A DNA stretch of 64,000 bases. Source: Treponema sp. J25 (GTDB lineage Bacteria; Spirochaetota; Spirochaetia; Treponematales; Breznakiellaceae). A model generated the notes under the pieces. The model ran no database searches. It was not told the origin of the DNA and was given only the letters and a program-made list of their open reading frames with translations. The position numbers and the translations under genes were made by a program. Positions 26,283 to 35,100 of this stretch are shown here, piece by piece; position 1 is the stretch's first letter, and each line of letters opens with the position of its first letter. The DNA is taken from contig NZ_PTQW01000009.1 in NCBI RefSeq assembly GCF_004343725.1, positions 1-64,000 of the forward strand, written 5' to 3'.

Positions 26283-26942
26283 ATGGCGGTGGATAAACAT
26301 ATTAACTATTTTGAACTCGAAAAGGCCTGCCAAAAGCCGGGCTGTCCCCTGTGCCGGATTATCCGGGATCGGAGCTGGCGATATTTAGATAACATGCTTT
26401 TTGAGCATGTGTCAGACCGGGGCTTCCGGGCTCTCCATCGTCAGGCCGGGGGATTTTGCCCTGAACATTCGGCAAAACTGGTAAACTTTCGGGATGGCCT
26501 TGCGGTGGCTATCCTGGGGCGGGATATCCTGGAAGACAGGATACGGCATTTTAAAAGCCGAAAACCCTGGCGCCCCAGGGGAACCTGCCCCATTTGTCTG
26601 GAACGAAAACGGATAGAGCAGGAATACCTTTCGTTCCTGTTAGAAGTAGGGGAAGAACGGCCGGACGATCGGGCCCTTATCCAGTGGTTTACCGCCTCTG
26701 AAGGGCTCTGCGCACCCCACTATGGGATGCTCCTTGAACTAAAAAAGCGTCCCCCCCGTTGGCTTGTCCAGTTCCAGGAAGACAAATTCTCCCGCCTCAT
26801 GGAACGGGTTAATCGATTCATAGAACTTTCTGCCTATGGCAGGCAGCAGGAATTTGCGGCCCTCCCCGAAGCAGATAAGCTTGTATGGAAAGAATTGGCC
26901 CGGACGTTACGAGGTTCGGGAGATGCGGAAAAGGAGGAATAA
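26283..26942 (+). CDS. DUF6062-like protein with Cys-pair motifs
   Basis: 219 residues. Two CPxC pairs, GCPLCRII near residue 20 and TCPICLERKR near residue 101, and two Cys-His sites, GFCPEHSAKL and GLCAPHYGML, sit in a duplicated arrangement: CPxC, then about 40 residues later C-x-x-H. This layout resembles DUF6062-type proteins of treponemes and clostridia and suggests one or two metal sites. The biochemical role is unknown. It ends 5 bases before the HTH-cupin start (with its ribosome-binding site inside this gene), so the two are probably co-expressed. Confidence 0.65.
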   Translation: MAVDKHINYFELEKACQKPGCPLCRIIRDRSWRYLDNMLFEHVSDRGFRALHRQAGGFCPEHSAKLVNFRDGLAVAILGRDILEDRIRHFKSRKPWRPRGTCPICLERKRIEQEYLSFLLEVGEERPDDRALIQWFTASEGLCAPHYGMLLELKKRPPRWLVQFQEDKFSRLMERVNRFIELSAYGRQQEFAALPEADKLVWKELARTLRGSGDAEKEE

Positions 26943-26947
26943 GAACG

Positions 26948-27502
26948 ATGGCCCAGATACGGCGAGAAATTGGCCTACGGGTAAAGGAACTCCGGGAAAT
27001 TCAGGGGATCTCTGCGGAATCCCTGGCAAAGTATCTTATGGTGGATCGAGAGACCTATCTTGCCTGGGAAGAGGGACGGGATGACTTCCCGGTGGGGGTG
27101 CTCTACGAAATCGCCGGTCGCTTTCAGGTGGATTTAAGCGAGCTTATCACCGGCGAGGCGCCTAAACTGAGAACCTATTGTCTAACCCGTAAAGGGCGAG
27201 GTCCTGAGGTGTATCGGCGCAGTTCCTACCGTTACTGGAGCCTGGCTGCCAATTTTCAACATAGAAAGGCAGAACCCTTCCTGGTGGAAATCCCCGCCGA
27301 ATCGGAACAGCATCCCATCGCCCTTAATAGCCATCCCGGCCAGGAATTCGACTATGTGCTCGAAGGAACCATGCGGATTACCATTGGGAGCCACGAAATG
27401 GACCTCGAGGCGGGAGACGCGGTGTATTTTGATTCTTCTGAGCCCCATGGTATGAAGGCCCTGGGAGGAAAGGCAGTCCGTTTCCTCGCGGTGATTCTTT
27501 AG
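26948..27502 (+). CDS. XRE-type HTH and cupin domain regulator
   Basis: 184 residues. Residues 5-60 are an XRE/Cro HTH (LRVKELREIQGISAESLAKYL). Residues about 110-180 form a cupin barrel (HPGQEFDYVLEGTMRITIG, then SSEPHGMKAL). The cupin probably binds an effector. The open frame begins at 26885, but the ATG at 26948 follows AAAAGGAGGAATAAGAACG. It lies 16 bases before the acyl-CoA synthetase gene. An HTH-cupin regulator next to an AMP-forming acyl-CoA ligase is a recurring pair in anaerobes, so it probably controls that gene. Confidence 0.88.
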   Translation: MAQIRREIGLRVKELREIQGISAESLAKYLMVDRETYLAWEEGRDDFPVGVLYEIAGRFQVDLSELITGEAPKLRTYCLTRKGRGPEVYRRSSYRYWSLAANFQHRKAEPFLVEIPAESEQHPIALNSHPGQEFDYVLEGTMRITIGSHEMDLEAGDAVYFDSSEPHGMKALGGKAVRFLAVIL

Positions 27503-27518
27503 TCTAAAGGAGCTGGCC

Positions 27519-29228
27519 ATGTTGACGAAATATCTATCTACCCTCGAATTTTCCTCCTACGAAGATTTTGTTCAGAATTTTTCTGTCCGGGTTCCTGAAA
27601 ATTTTAACTTTGCCTATGATGTGATGGACGAACTTGCCCGAAAACGTCCCGATGAACGGGCCCTGGTATGGTGCGATGAAAAGGGGGCTTTTGCGGAGTT
27701 TACCTACGGAGAATTGCAACAACGAACAAACCAAACGGCCAATGCCCTTGCTTCCCTCGGAATTAGAAAAGGGACGCCCGTCATGCTTATTTTGAAGCGA
27801 CGTCACGAATATTGGCCAACCCTCTTGGCGTTGCATAAACTAGGAGCTATTGCTATTCCCGCCACCCATCTTCTTACCCCTAAGGATATCGTGTATCGCT
27901 GTAAAGCCGCTGACATCGAAGCCATTGTGGCAGTTGATGAGCCTGCCGTTATGGACCATGTGGACGAAGCGGAACATCAATCTCCTTCCCTGAAGCGTAA
28001 ACTTTTTGTGCGCTCAGTGCATACCCCCGCTACGGCGGACCCGGCGGCAGGAAGAAAGAACTGGCTTGATCTTAAAGAACTTGTGGCAGGACAGAGCCCG
28101 GAGTTCCTCCGTCCTACGGGTAAAGAGGCAACCCAGAACAGTGATATAATGCTCCTCTATTTTACTAGCGGAACCACGGGGATGCCTAAGATGGTGCAGC
28201 ACGATTTTACCTATCCCCTTGGGCATATCATTACCGCCCGGTACTGGCAAAATGTTCGTCCCGGGGGGCTCCATCTTACCGTGGCCGATACGGGATGGGC
28301 AAAGGCGGCCTGGGGTAAGATCTATGGCCAGTGGCTCAGCGAGTGTGCGGTTTTTGTCTATGATTACGAGCGCTTTGTGCCTTCCGCAATGCTCGAGGTA
28401 ATTAGTCGCTATGGGGTTACCTCCTTTTGTGCTCCTCCCACGGTATACCGCTTCTTTATAAAAGAGGACCTCCGGCGTTACGATTTTTCGCGGCTCGAAC
28501 ACTGTTCGGTCGCAGGCGAACCCCTCAATCCCGAAGTGTACGAACAGTTCCTGGCTGCCACGGGGATCAAATTGATGGAAGGCTATGGTCAGACCGAATT
28601 AACCCTTACGGTAGGAACCTTCCCCTGGATGGAACCAAAACCTGGTTCTATGGGACGGCCTGCCCCCGGCTATGATATCGATCTTGTTCGGGAAGATGGT
28701 TCTTCCTGTGAAGTAGGAGAAGAAGGGCAGATCGTGGTTCGGACGGATCGCCGCATCCCGGTGGGTATGTTCGGTGGGTACTATCGGGATCCCGAACTTA
28801 CCCAAAAGGTATGGCACGATGGGGTCTATTATACCGGTGATATGGCATGGAAAGATGAGGATGGCTACTTCTGGTTTGTAGGGCGTGCCGATGATGTCAT
28901 AAAGAGTTCGGGCTATCGGATCGGTCCTTTTGAAGTAGAAAGTGCCCTCCTCGAGCATCCGGCGGTACTGGAATGTGCGGTCACGGGGGTCCCCGATCCG
29001 GACCGGGGACAGGTGGTAAAGGCGACGGTAGTGCTTGCCAAAGGATGGACCGCGAGTGACGAACTTGCCCGGGAACTACAGGAGCATGTCAAGGAAACCA
29101 CCGCTCCCTACAAGTATCCCCGGATCATCGAGTTCGTGTCGGAACTTCCCAAAACGATTAGCGGAAAGATCCGACGCGTCCAGATTCGGGAACAGGACGG
29201 GCAGAGTTCCTCGAAAAACACCGAGTAG
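27519..29228 (+). CDS. AMP-forming acyl-CoA synthetase (acetyl/medium-chain type)
   Basis: 569 residues of the ANL superfamily. P-loop LLYFTSGTTGMPKMVQH, adenine motif EGYGQTELTLTVG, hinge motif YTGDMAWKDEDGYFWFVGRADDVIKSSGYRIGPFEVE (core GRADDVIKSSGYRIGP), and catalytic Lys in PKTISGKIRRVQIRE. The substrate is a short or medium carboxylic acid, to judge by resemblance to the AcsM/medium-chain ligases; the exact acid cannot be read from sequence. It differs from the other ligase at 20320 in having no inserted linker. AAAGGAG precedes the ATG. It is the likely target of the HTH-cupin regulator just upstream and converges on aroC. Confidence 0.88.
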   Translation: MLTKYLSTLEFSSYEDFVQNFSVRVPENFNFAYDVMDELARKRPDERALVWCDEKGAFAEFTYGELQQRTNQTANALASLGIRKGTPVMLILKRRHEYWPTLLALHKLGAIAIPATHLLTPKDIVYRCKAADIEAIVAVDEPAVMDHVDEAEHQSPSLKRKLFVRSVHTPATADPAAGRKNWLDLKELVAGQSPEFLRPTGKEATQNSDIMLLYFTSGTTGMPKMVQHDFTYPLGHIITARYWQNVRPGGLHLTVADTGWAKAAWGKIYGQWLSECAVFVYDYERFVPSAMLEVISRYGVTSFCAPPTVYRFFIKEDLRRYDFSRLEHCSVAGEPLNPEVYEQFLAATGIKLMEGYGQTELTLTVGTFPWMEPKPGSMGRPAPGYDIDLVREDGSSCEVGEEGQIVVRTDRRIPVGMFGGYYRDPELTQKVWHDGVYYTGDMAWKDEDGYFWFVGRADDVIKSSGYRIGPFEVESALLEHPAVLECAVTGVPDPDRGQVVKATVVLAKGWTASDELARELQEHVKETTAPYKYPRIIEFVSELPKTISGKIRRVQIREQDGQSSSKNTE

Positions 29229-29244
29229 GGGGACTTTTTTCCCC

Positions 29245-30300
29245 TTATATCCGAAGACTCTCCTGGAGTTTCCAGAGGTCCTCCAGAACGAGGGCCGTCA
29301 TGGCTTCTACCACCGGTACGAGCCGGGGGAGAATGCAGGTATCGTGGCGGCCTTCGGTGCGAATTTCCGTTTCCTTCCCATCGATGGTGATGGTCCGCTG
29401 GGGTTTTGCGATAGATGACACGGGCTTTACGGCAATGCGGAATACCAGTTCTGCCCCCGTGCTGATACCTCCGAGGACTCCCCCCGCATGATTGGAACGG
29501 AATCCCGCCGCATCCATCCAGTCGTTGTGTTCGCTTCCCCGTAAATCCACCCCGGCAAAGCCATCCCCAAACTCGATGCCCTTGACGGCCCCCAGGGACA
29601 GCATGGCATGGGCCAGCAGGGCATCCAGTTTGTCAAAAACCGGTTCTCCGAGCCCCACCGGAAGCCCCCGGACCCGGCATTCGATGATGCCGCCGGCGCT
29701 GTCCTGTTCTTCCTGAAGCTGCTGGAGCCGTTGCACCATGGCAGCGGCGGCCTCCAGGTCGCAGGCCCGCAGAGGGTTCTGTTCTATCACCGATTCATCC
29801 CGTTTTTGACATTGGATGCCCGCCGCCCGTAGGGTGTAAGCCACAATGTGGACCCCCCGCTGAGAAAGGAGCTTTTTAGCCACCGCGCCGGCGGCGACGC
29901 GAGCGGCGGTCTCCCGCCCCGACGCCCGCCCCGAGCCCCGGTAGTCCCGGATGCCGAATTTCTTAAAAAAGGTATAATCCGCATGGCCGGGGCGAAATTT
30001 GTCTTTTATGTCGTTATATGCCTCGGGGCGGGCGTCGGTGTTGTACAGCAACAAAAGAAGGGGAGTCCCCGTGGTTTTCCCTTCGAAAATTCCTGAAAGA
30101 ATGTGAACCCGGTCGCTTTCTTGCCGTGGGGTGGTGATAAAATTCTGTCCTGGCTTTCGTCGGTCCAGTTCTTTCTGGATATCCTGCTCATCGAGTTCCA
30201 GGTTCGGTGGAACCCCGTCGATGACAACTCCCACAGCGCCGCCATGGGACTCTCCAAAGGTGGTTATTTTAAACAGGGTTCCAAAACTATTGCCCGCCAT
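29245..30300 (-). CDS. aroC: Chorismate synthase
   Basis: 351 residues. It removes phosphate from EPSP to make chorismate, using reduced FMN. The three family signatures are visible: GESHGGAVGVVIDGVPP, GRASGRETAARVAAGAVAKK, and RSNHAGGVLGGISTG. The start at 30300 follows GGGGAGAGGT. It stands alone between the convergent acyl-CoA synthetase and the divergent CcdA-like gene, with TATATA upstream as a possible -10 box. It completes the shikimate pathway genes of the window together with aroDE. Confidence 0.96.
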   Translation of the reverse strand: MAGNSFGTLFKITTFGESHGGAVGVVIDGVPPNLELDEQDIQKELDRRKPGQNFITTPRQESDRVHILSGIFEGKTTGTPLLLLLYNTDARPEAYNDIKDKFRPGHADYTFFKKFGIRDYRGSGRASGRETAARVAAGAVAKKLLSQRGVHIVAYTLRAAGIQCQKRDESVIEQNPLRACDLEAAAAMVQRLQQLQEEQDSAGGIIECRVRGLPVGLGEPVFDKLDALLAHAMLSLGAVKGIEFGDGFAGVDLRGSEHNDWMDAAGFRSNHAGGVLGGISTGAELVFRIAVKPVSSIAKPQRTITIDGKETEIRTEGRHDTCILPRLVPVVEAMTALVLEDLWKLQESLRI

Positions 30301-30504
30301 ACCTCTCCCCTTATATAGGTCATCCTATTTGACGCCGACCTCTGGTCGCTCACGATAGGGCGCTAATTACCCGCAGACCGGCTCTTTTTGTACCTTAGCG
30401 ATTTTACTATTTCTATGCAATAAGAAAATCTCCTTTCGGGAAGGTAATATTTTGTTGATTCTTACCTTTTCTTACTTTTGTAGAGCCCCCATATTTGATA
30501 ATCT

Positions 30505-31680
30505 ATGGATATGCAGCGACTCGTACTGGTGTTTCTCTGGTTTTTTGTTAGTATGCCGCCGGATTATCTTCTGGGAGCTCAAAAACTGTCTAATGAATCA
30601 ATGAGCGTCAGGGGCATCTATTTTACCGAAACGGGCTGTTCCCATTGTGATGCTTTTTTGCTTTTTGAAAAACCCCGGCTTGAAAAAGCTACGGGGCTCA
30701 GCCTGGAACTCGAACTTCATGATATTTTAAGCCCTAAGGGCTATGAACTCTGTGTCGCCATGCTTGCCGAGCGGGGCCTTGTGTTTACCGCCTTCCCGGT
30801 TTTGTTTTTAGGGAACAATGTGTACCAGGGGAGCACGGCTGTAGAAGCGGGGGGCCGGGCTGAACTAGAATATTGGCTAAAATATGGGCAGTGGCGGCCC
30901 GCGGAGGGGCCTGAGGGACCCCAAAAGCCTCCACAAGGGGCTTCAAAAACAGTTCTGGAGGATATATCCTCTTTAAAGGGCCAAACCCTTTCTGTCCTTT
31001 CGATTTTTTTAGCGGGCCTCCTGGATGGTATCAATCCCTGTGCCTTTTCTACCCTTTTGTTTTTTCTTTCCTTCCTCGGTTTACGCAGACAGGACCACAA
31101 AAAGCGCTTCTGGACCGGCATAAGTTTTATTGGGGGCATCTTTGTGGCCTATGTTGCCCTGGGGCTTGGGATTTTTTCGGGCCTCCGCTACTTTTTTTCT
31201 CGCCTTGGGGTCTCCTGGTTTGTGAAGGGCGCGGTGAGCCTTCTGGGGGGCATCCTTGCGGTGGCGAGCTGCTACGATGCCTTTCTTGCCCTTCGGGGGA
31301 GGGCCGGCGAATCGATACTGCAACTGCCCCTTTTTTTAAAACAGGCAAGCCATCGGCTTATCAGAAAGGGAACCAACGTCTCCTTGTATATGCTCGCTGC
31401 CTTTGGTTCGGGGCTTTTGGTGTCCTGCATTGAACTGGCCTGTACAGGCCAGGTGTATTTTCCTACCCTGGCATACCTGGCCCAGCGCTCTGAAAGGGTA
31501 TTTCCCCTTCTCTTACTGTACAATCTGGCCTTTATCACCCCCCTCTTGGTTGTGTTTGTGGTGGTACATCGGGGTGCCGCTCAGGAAGGCCTTCGACGGT
31601 GGTACGAAGGGCACCTGGTTCTTGTACGGTTCCTCACGGCCTTGTTTTTTGGGAGCCTCGCGGTGCTTGTGTGGCAGTGA
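30505..31680 (+). CDS. Thioredoxin-like domain fused to CcdA/DsbD-type membrane protein
   Basis: 391 residues. A signal peptide or anchor (1-24) is followed by a thioredoxin/glutaredoxin-like domain with the redox pair CSHC (residues 45-48) and a cis-Pro context AFPVLF. After a Pro/Gly linker there are about six membrane segments of the CcdA/DsbD beta type, carrying the paired membrane cysteines in GINPCAFST and CIELACTGQVY. Proteins of this design carry electrons from cytoplasmic thioredoxin across the membrane to periplasmic thiols. Having the outer thioredoxin at the N-terminus of the same chain resembles DsbD turned around. A second in-frame ATG at 30511 lies 8 bases after a -10-like GATAAT (30497-30502) and may be the true start. 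Standalone gene. Confidence 0.85.
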   Translation: MDMQRLVLVFLWFFVSMPPDYLLGAQKLSNESMSVRGIYFTETGCSHCDAFLLFEKPRLEKATGLSLELELHDILSPKGYELCVAMLAERGLVFTAFPVLFLGNNVYQGSTAVEAGGRAELEYWLKYGQWRPAEGPEGPQKPPQGASKTVLEDISSLKGQTLSVLSIFLAGLLDGINPCAFSTLLFFLSFLGLRRQDHKKRFWTGISFIGGIFVAYVALGLGIFSGLRYFFSRLGVSWFVKGAVSLLGGILAVASCYDAFLALRGRAGESILQLPLFLKQASHRLIRKGTNVSLYMLAAFGSGLLVSCIELACTGQVYFPTLAYLAQRSERVFPLLLLYNLAFITPLLVVFVVVHRGAAQEGLRRWYEGHLVLVRFLTALFFGSLAVLVWQ

Positions 31681-31788
31681 GAGGGGAAGGCCTTCTTCAC
31701 AGTAGGGGCGCTCCGGGCTGGTACGGTGAGGGGCGCTATCTCATCCTATGGCGATTGGCACTCATCAACTTCTAACATTTTCTAAGTA

Positions 31789-31817
31789 TTGCAATAAAAT
31801 CGAGAGCTCGATACTAT
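31789..31817 (+). promoter_or_regulatory. Promoter with internal palindrome upstream of the activase gene
   Basis: TTGCAA (31789-31794), 17-base spacer, TACTAT (31812-31817). The spacer holds ATCGAGAGCTCGAT (31799-31812), a 6-base inverted repeat with a 2-base centre, placed between the two boxes as an operator. The predicted start near 31824 leaves a leader of about 293 bases. Confidence 0.6.
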
Positions 31818-31823
31818 GGGTAC

Positions 31824-32116
31824 GGTGATGAGGATGGGGACCCTTCTTTTTGTGGCCCGTACCTTTGCAAAAAGAAGGAACAGCCTTGTTCTTCCCCTGG
31901 TTCGTCATCCTCAGAAGAGTTGGACGCCAGGCAAAGCCTGAGGCATCCCCGGAGGCCTTCCAAAGGGGGCAACAAGTTTTGTCAGGAAATAAGAAAAAGG
32001 ACGGCCCGCCGAATTGTCCCGTACGGGAAAGGAAGCCGAAACCCAGAAAAATGGGGGGAACTTCGGCCCTGCAAAGTACGGACCGCCATAGTTTTTAAGA
32101 AAGGTAGAGGTAGCAT
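31824..32116 (+). ncRNA. Long structured 5' leader, possible cis-regulatory RNA
   Basis: No convincing gene lies in 31681-32116. The transcribed part can form several strong stems. TGAGGATG (31828-31835) can pair with CATCCTCA near 31914, enclosing an 11-bp stem (31842-31852 with 31868-31878). The loop of that stem holds CCGTACC (31857-31863), which complements GGTACGG (31819-31825). This is a possible pseudoknot. Further on are GCCAGGC/GCCT-GGC, the self-complementary CCCGTACGGG (32018-32027) and GCCGAA/TTCGGC (32035-32040 with 32062-32067). I recognise no known riboswitch class. GGTACGGTGA also occurs at 31720-31729, before the promoter. Confidence 0.4.
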
Positions 32117-35100
32117 ATGCGTTCATTAGGAATCAACATTGGGTCCACCAGTCTAAAAATGGTGCTCTCGGAACATCAGCAGGTTCTCTGGCAAGAATCG
32201 ATCCCCCATGAGGGTGATTTTTATGCGGTGGTTCGCCGGCTCTGCGCCGATGGCCATATTGAGCCGGGGATACCGGCCCTGGTCACGGGGAATGAGGGGC
32301 GCTTTATGTTCAATGTGGCGGGAACCCTGGAGCCCCTCTGTGTGGAAGCGGCCTTGAAGGCCCTGAACCTTAAACCCCGGGCCGTGGTTAGCATGGGGGG
32401 CGAAGACCTGGTGGTGTATTCCTTAGACGAAAACGGGAAGATCATCAATAATTTTTCAGGTAGTAAATGTGCCTCCGGCACGGGGGAATTCTTAAAACAA
32501 CAGCTTGCCCGGATGAACATGACCCTGCAGGACGTGAACGCCGTTCCCGATACGGCCCAGGTGCTCACCCTTTCTTCTCGGTGTTCCGTATTCATGAAGA
32601 GTGACTGTACCCATCGCTTGAATAAGCGGGAAGCTACAAAGGAAGATATCGTCCTTTCACTTTCCAATGTGATGGCCATGAAGGTTCTGGACTTTCTTAA
32701 GCGGGCAAAACTTTCCAGTGGCCAGGTGGTCCTTGCGGGGGGCGTTACTTTAAACCGTCATATCATTCGATTCTTAAAAGAGGGGGCCCCAAATATCGAA
32801 TTTGTTATCCCCGACATCGCCCCCGTGTTCGAAGCTTTTGGAGCTTCTATCCTGGCAAAGGACATGGGCAGTCCCCTGCCGGCGGTGGATAAGCTTCTTA
32901 AACCCAACACGGTTCGCTTTGGGACCCTGGGAAACCTGAATCACTGGCGAAATAAGGTTCGTTTCTTTGAGAAATCCCTGGGAAAGGTTCAAAAGGGGCG
33001 TTCCTATATCCTCGGTGTCGATGGAGGCTCTACCACCACCAAGGCCTGCCTGGTGGACATGGAAACCGACGAGATTGTGGCAAGCCACTATGGCCGGACC
33101 CATGGGGACCCGGTGCGGGCGGTAAAGGAATGCCTTAAGGTTATCCAGGATAAGGTTGTGGCCGATACGGGGAGCAAAGAAGTAGACATTCGCCTTGTGG
33201 CCACCACCGGTTCATCCCGGGAAATCCTGGGGGTGTTCCTCGAGACCCCCGGGGTATACAATGAAATCATAGCCCACTCGGTGGGTACCACCTATTTTGA
33301 TAAAGAAGTGGAAACCATCTTTGAAATTGGCGGTCAGGATGCAAAATACGTGCTACTTAAAAACGGGGTTCCCATCGATTACGCCATGAATGAGGCCTGC
33401 TCTGCGGGGACCGGTTCTTTCCTGGAAGAGTCCGCCGCGGGGGACCTTTCCATCCATCGGGCAGAGGATATAGCTCCCATTGCCCTTAAGGCCGATGCTC
33501 CCTTAAAATTTGGAGAACACTGTTCTGCCTTCATCAATTCAGATATCCGCAAGGCGGTACAGCAGGGGGCAAGCCGGGAGAATATTACCGCCGGTATCGT
33601 CTGTTCCATCGTAGCCAACTACCTGAACCGGGTGGTGGGGAATCGCACCATTGGGGGTAAAATCTTTTTACAGGGTGGGGTCGCCAAAAACGAAGCAGTC
33701 CCCCTGGCCTTTGCGATGCTCCTGGATAAGGAGATCCTCGTACCTCCGTCACCAGAACTTATGGGGTGTTTTGGGGTAGCCCTTCTGGCAAAACGAAAGC
33801 AGGCAGAAGGCCTCCTGGGGGAGGTTCGCATCGATATTGATGAGGTGCTCCAGCGGGAAATTGGGTACGAACGGGTGTTTAAGTGCCAGACCTGTGACAA
33901 TTACTGTCCTATCCAGGTGCTGAAAGTTAACGGCCACACCTACATGTTTGGGGGACGCTGTAACAAGTACACCAACATGCGCAAGGCCGTAAAGGATGTG
34001 CCCGTCCTTGACTATGTGAGCCGCCGCAACAAGCTCCTGTTCGAAGAGTTTGTCCCCTCAAAGGAAAGCTTTGTGGCAAAACGGAACTACACGGTGGGAA
34101 TTCCCCGGGCCTTTTCGGTCCACACCCTGTACCCGCTGTATACCTGGTTCTTCCATGAATTGGGAATCCGTACCATCCTCTCCGATACGGTGGACCACGA
34201 AGGGGTGGCCCGGGCGGAAAGCGCCTACTGCTTCCCTGCGGAAATTGCCCACGGGGCGGTGGCGGACTGCCTTAAGAAGGGGGCCGACTACGTGTTGCTC
34301 CCCCATTTCCGGGATATGCCCAGCTACGAGACCTCGGTCCATGCTAATTTCTGTCCCATTACCCAGAGTTTCCCCTATTACATCACGAAGGCCTTTTCCG
34401 ATGTGGACCCCCAGCGCTTTTTGCCCCTGGTGGTAAGCTTTAAGTTCGGGGAGAAAAAGGCCCTGGAACTTTTTACGGTGATGACCAGTCGCCTTGGTAT
34501 TAGCGAAGAAGAAACCCGCCGGGCCTTTGAAAAGGCTCTGGCCAAGCAAAAAGAATATTTTGAAGCGGCCCGAAAATTGGGACTTGAAGCCCTGGAGGAG
34601 GCCCGGCGTTCCAACCGGCCCGTCATCGCCATTCTGGGGCGGCCCTACAACGCCTTTACCGCAGAGGCAAACATGGGAATCCCCCGAAAGTTTACCAGCC
34701 GGGGCTATTCGGTGATTCCCTTCGATATCCTTCCCCTCGAAGAACAGCCTAACCAGTTCCCCAACATGTACTGGTACTATGGCCAGCAGGATATGCGGGC
34801 CGCCCAGCTTCTGAAAAACGAAGAAAACGTCTACGTGACCTGGATCACCAACTTTTCCTGTGCCCCCGATTCATTCATGCTCCACTATTTAAAATGGATC
34901 ATGGGACAAAAGCCTTTCTTGGTGCTCGAACTCGATTCCCATTCGGCCGATGCGGGAATCGATACCCGGGTGGAGGCCTTCCTTGATATCATCGATGGCT
35001 ATCGGTCCAAGAAGCTAGAGGTAGAACAGGAACGGTACGATAATGGCTGGAAGTTTGAATACGGTGGTGGCGAGGACCTCCGGGTGGTCAATCATAAGAC

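Noticed and set aside
31850-32098. An 82-codon frame in the leader of the activase gene
   Set aside because: No ribosome-binding site, no family; its sequence coincides with the stems of the leader.
31681-32116. Known RNA classes (RNase P RNA, tmRNA, SRP RNA, cobalamin or c-di-GMP riboswitch)
   Set aside because: The conserved core sequences of these RNAs were looked for and not found.
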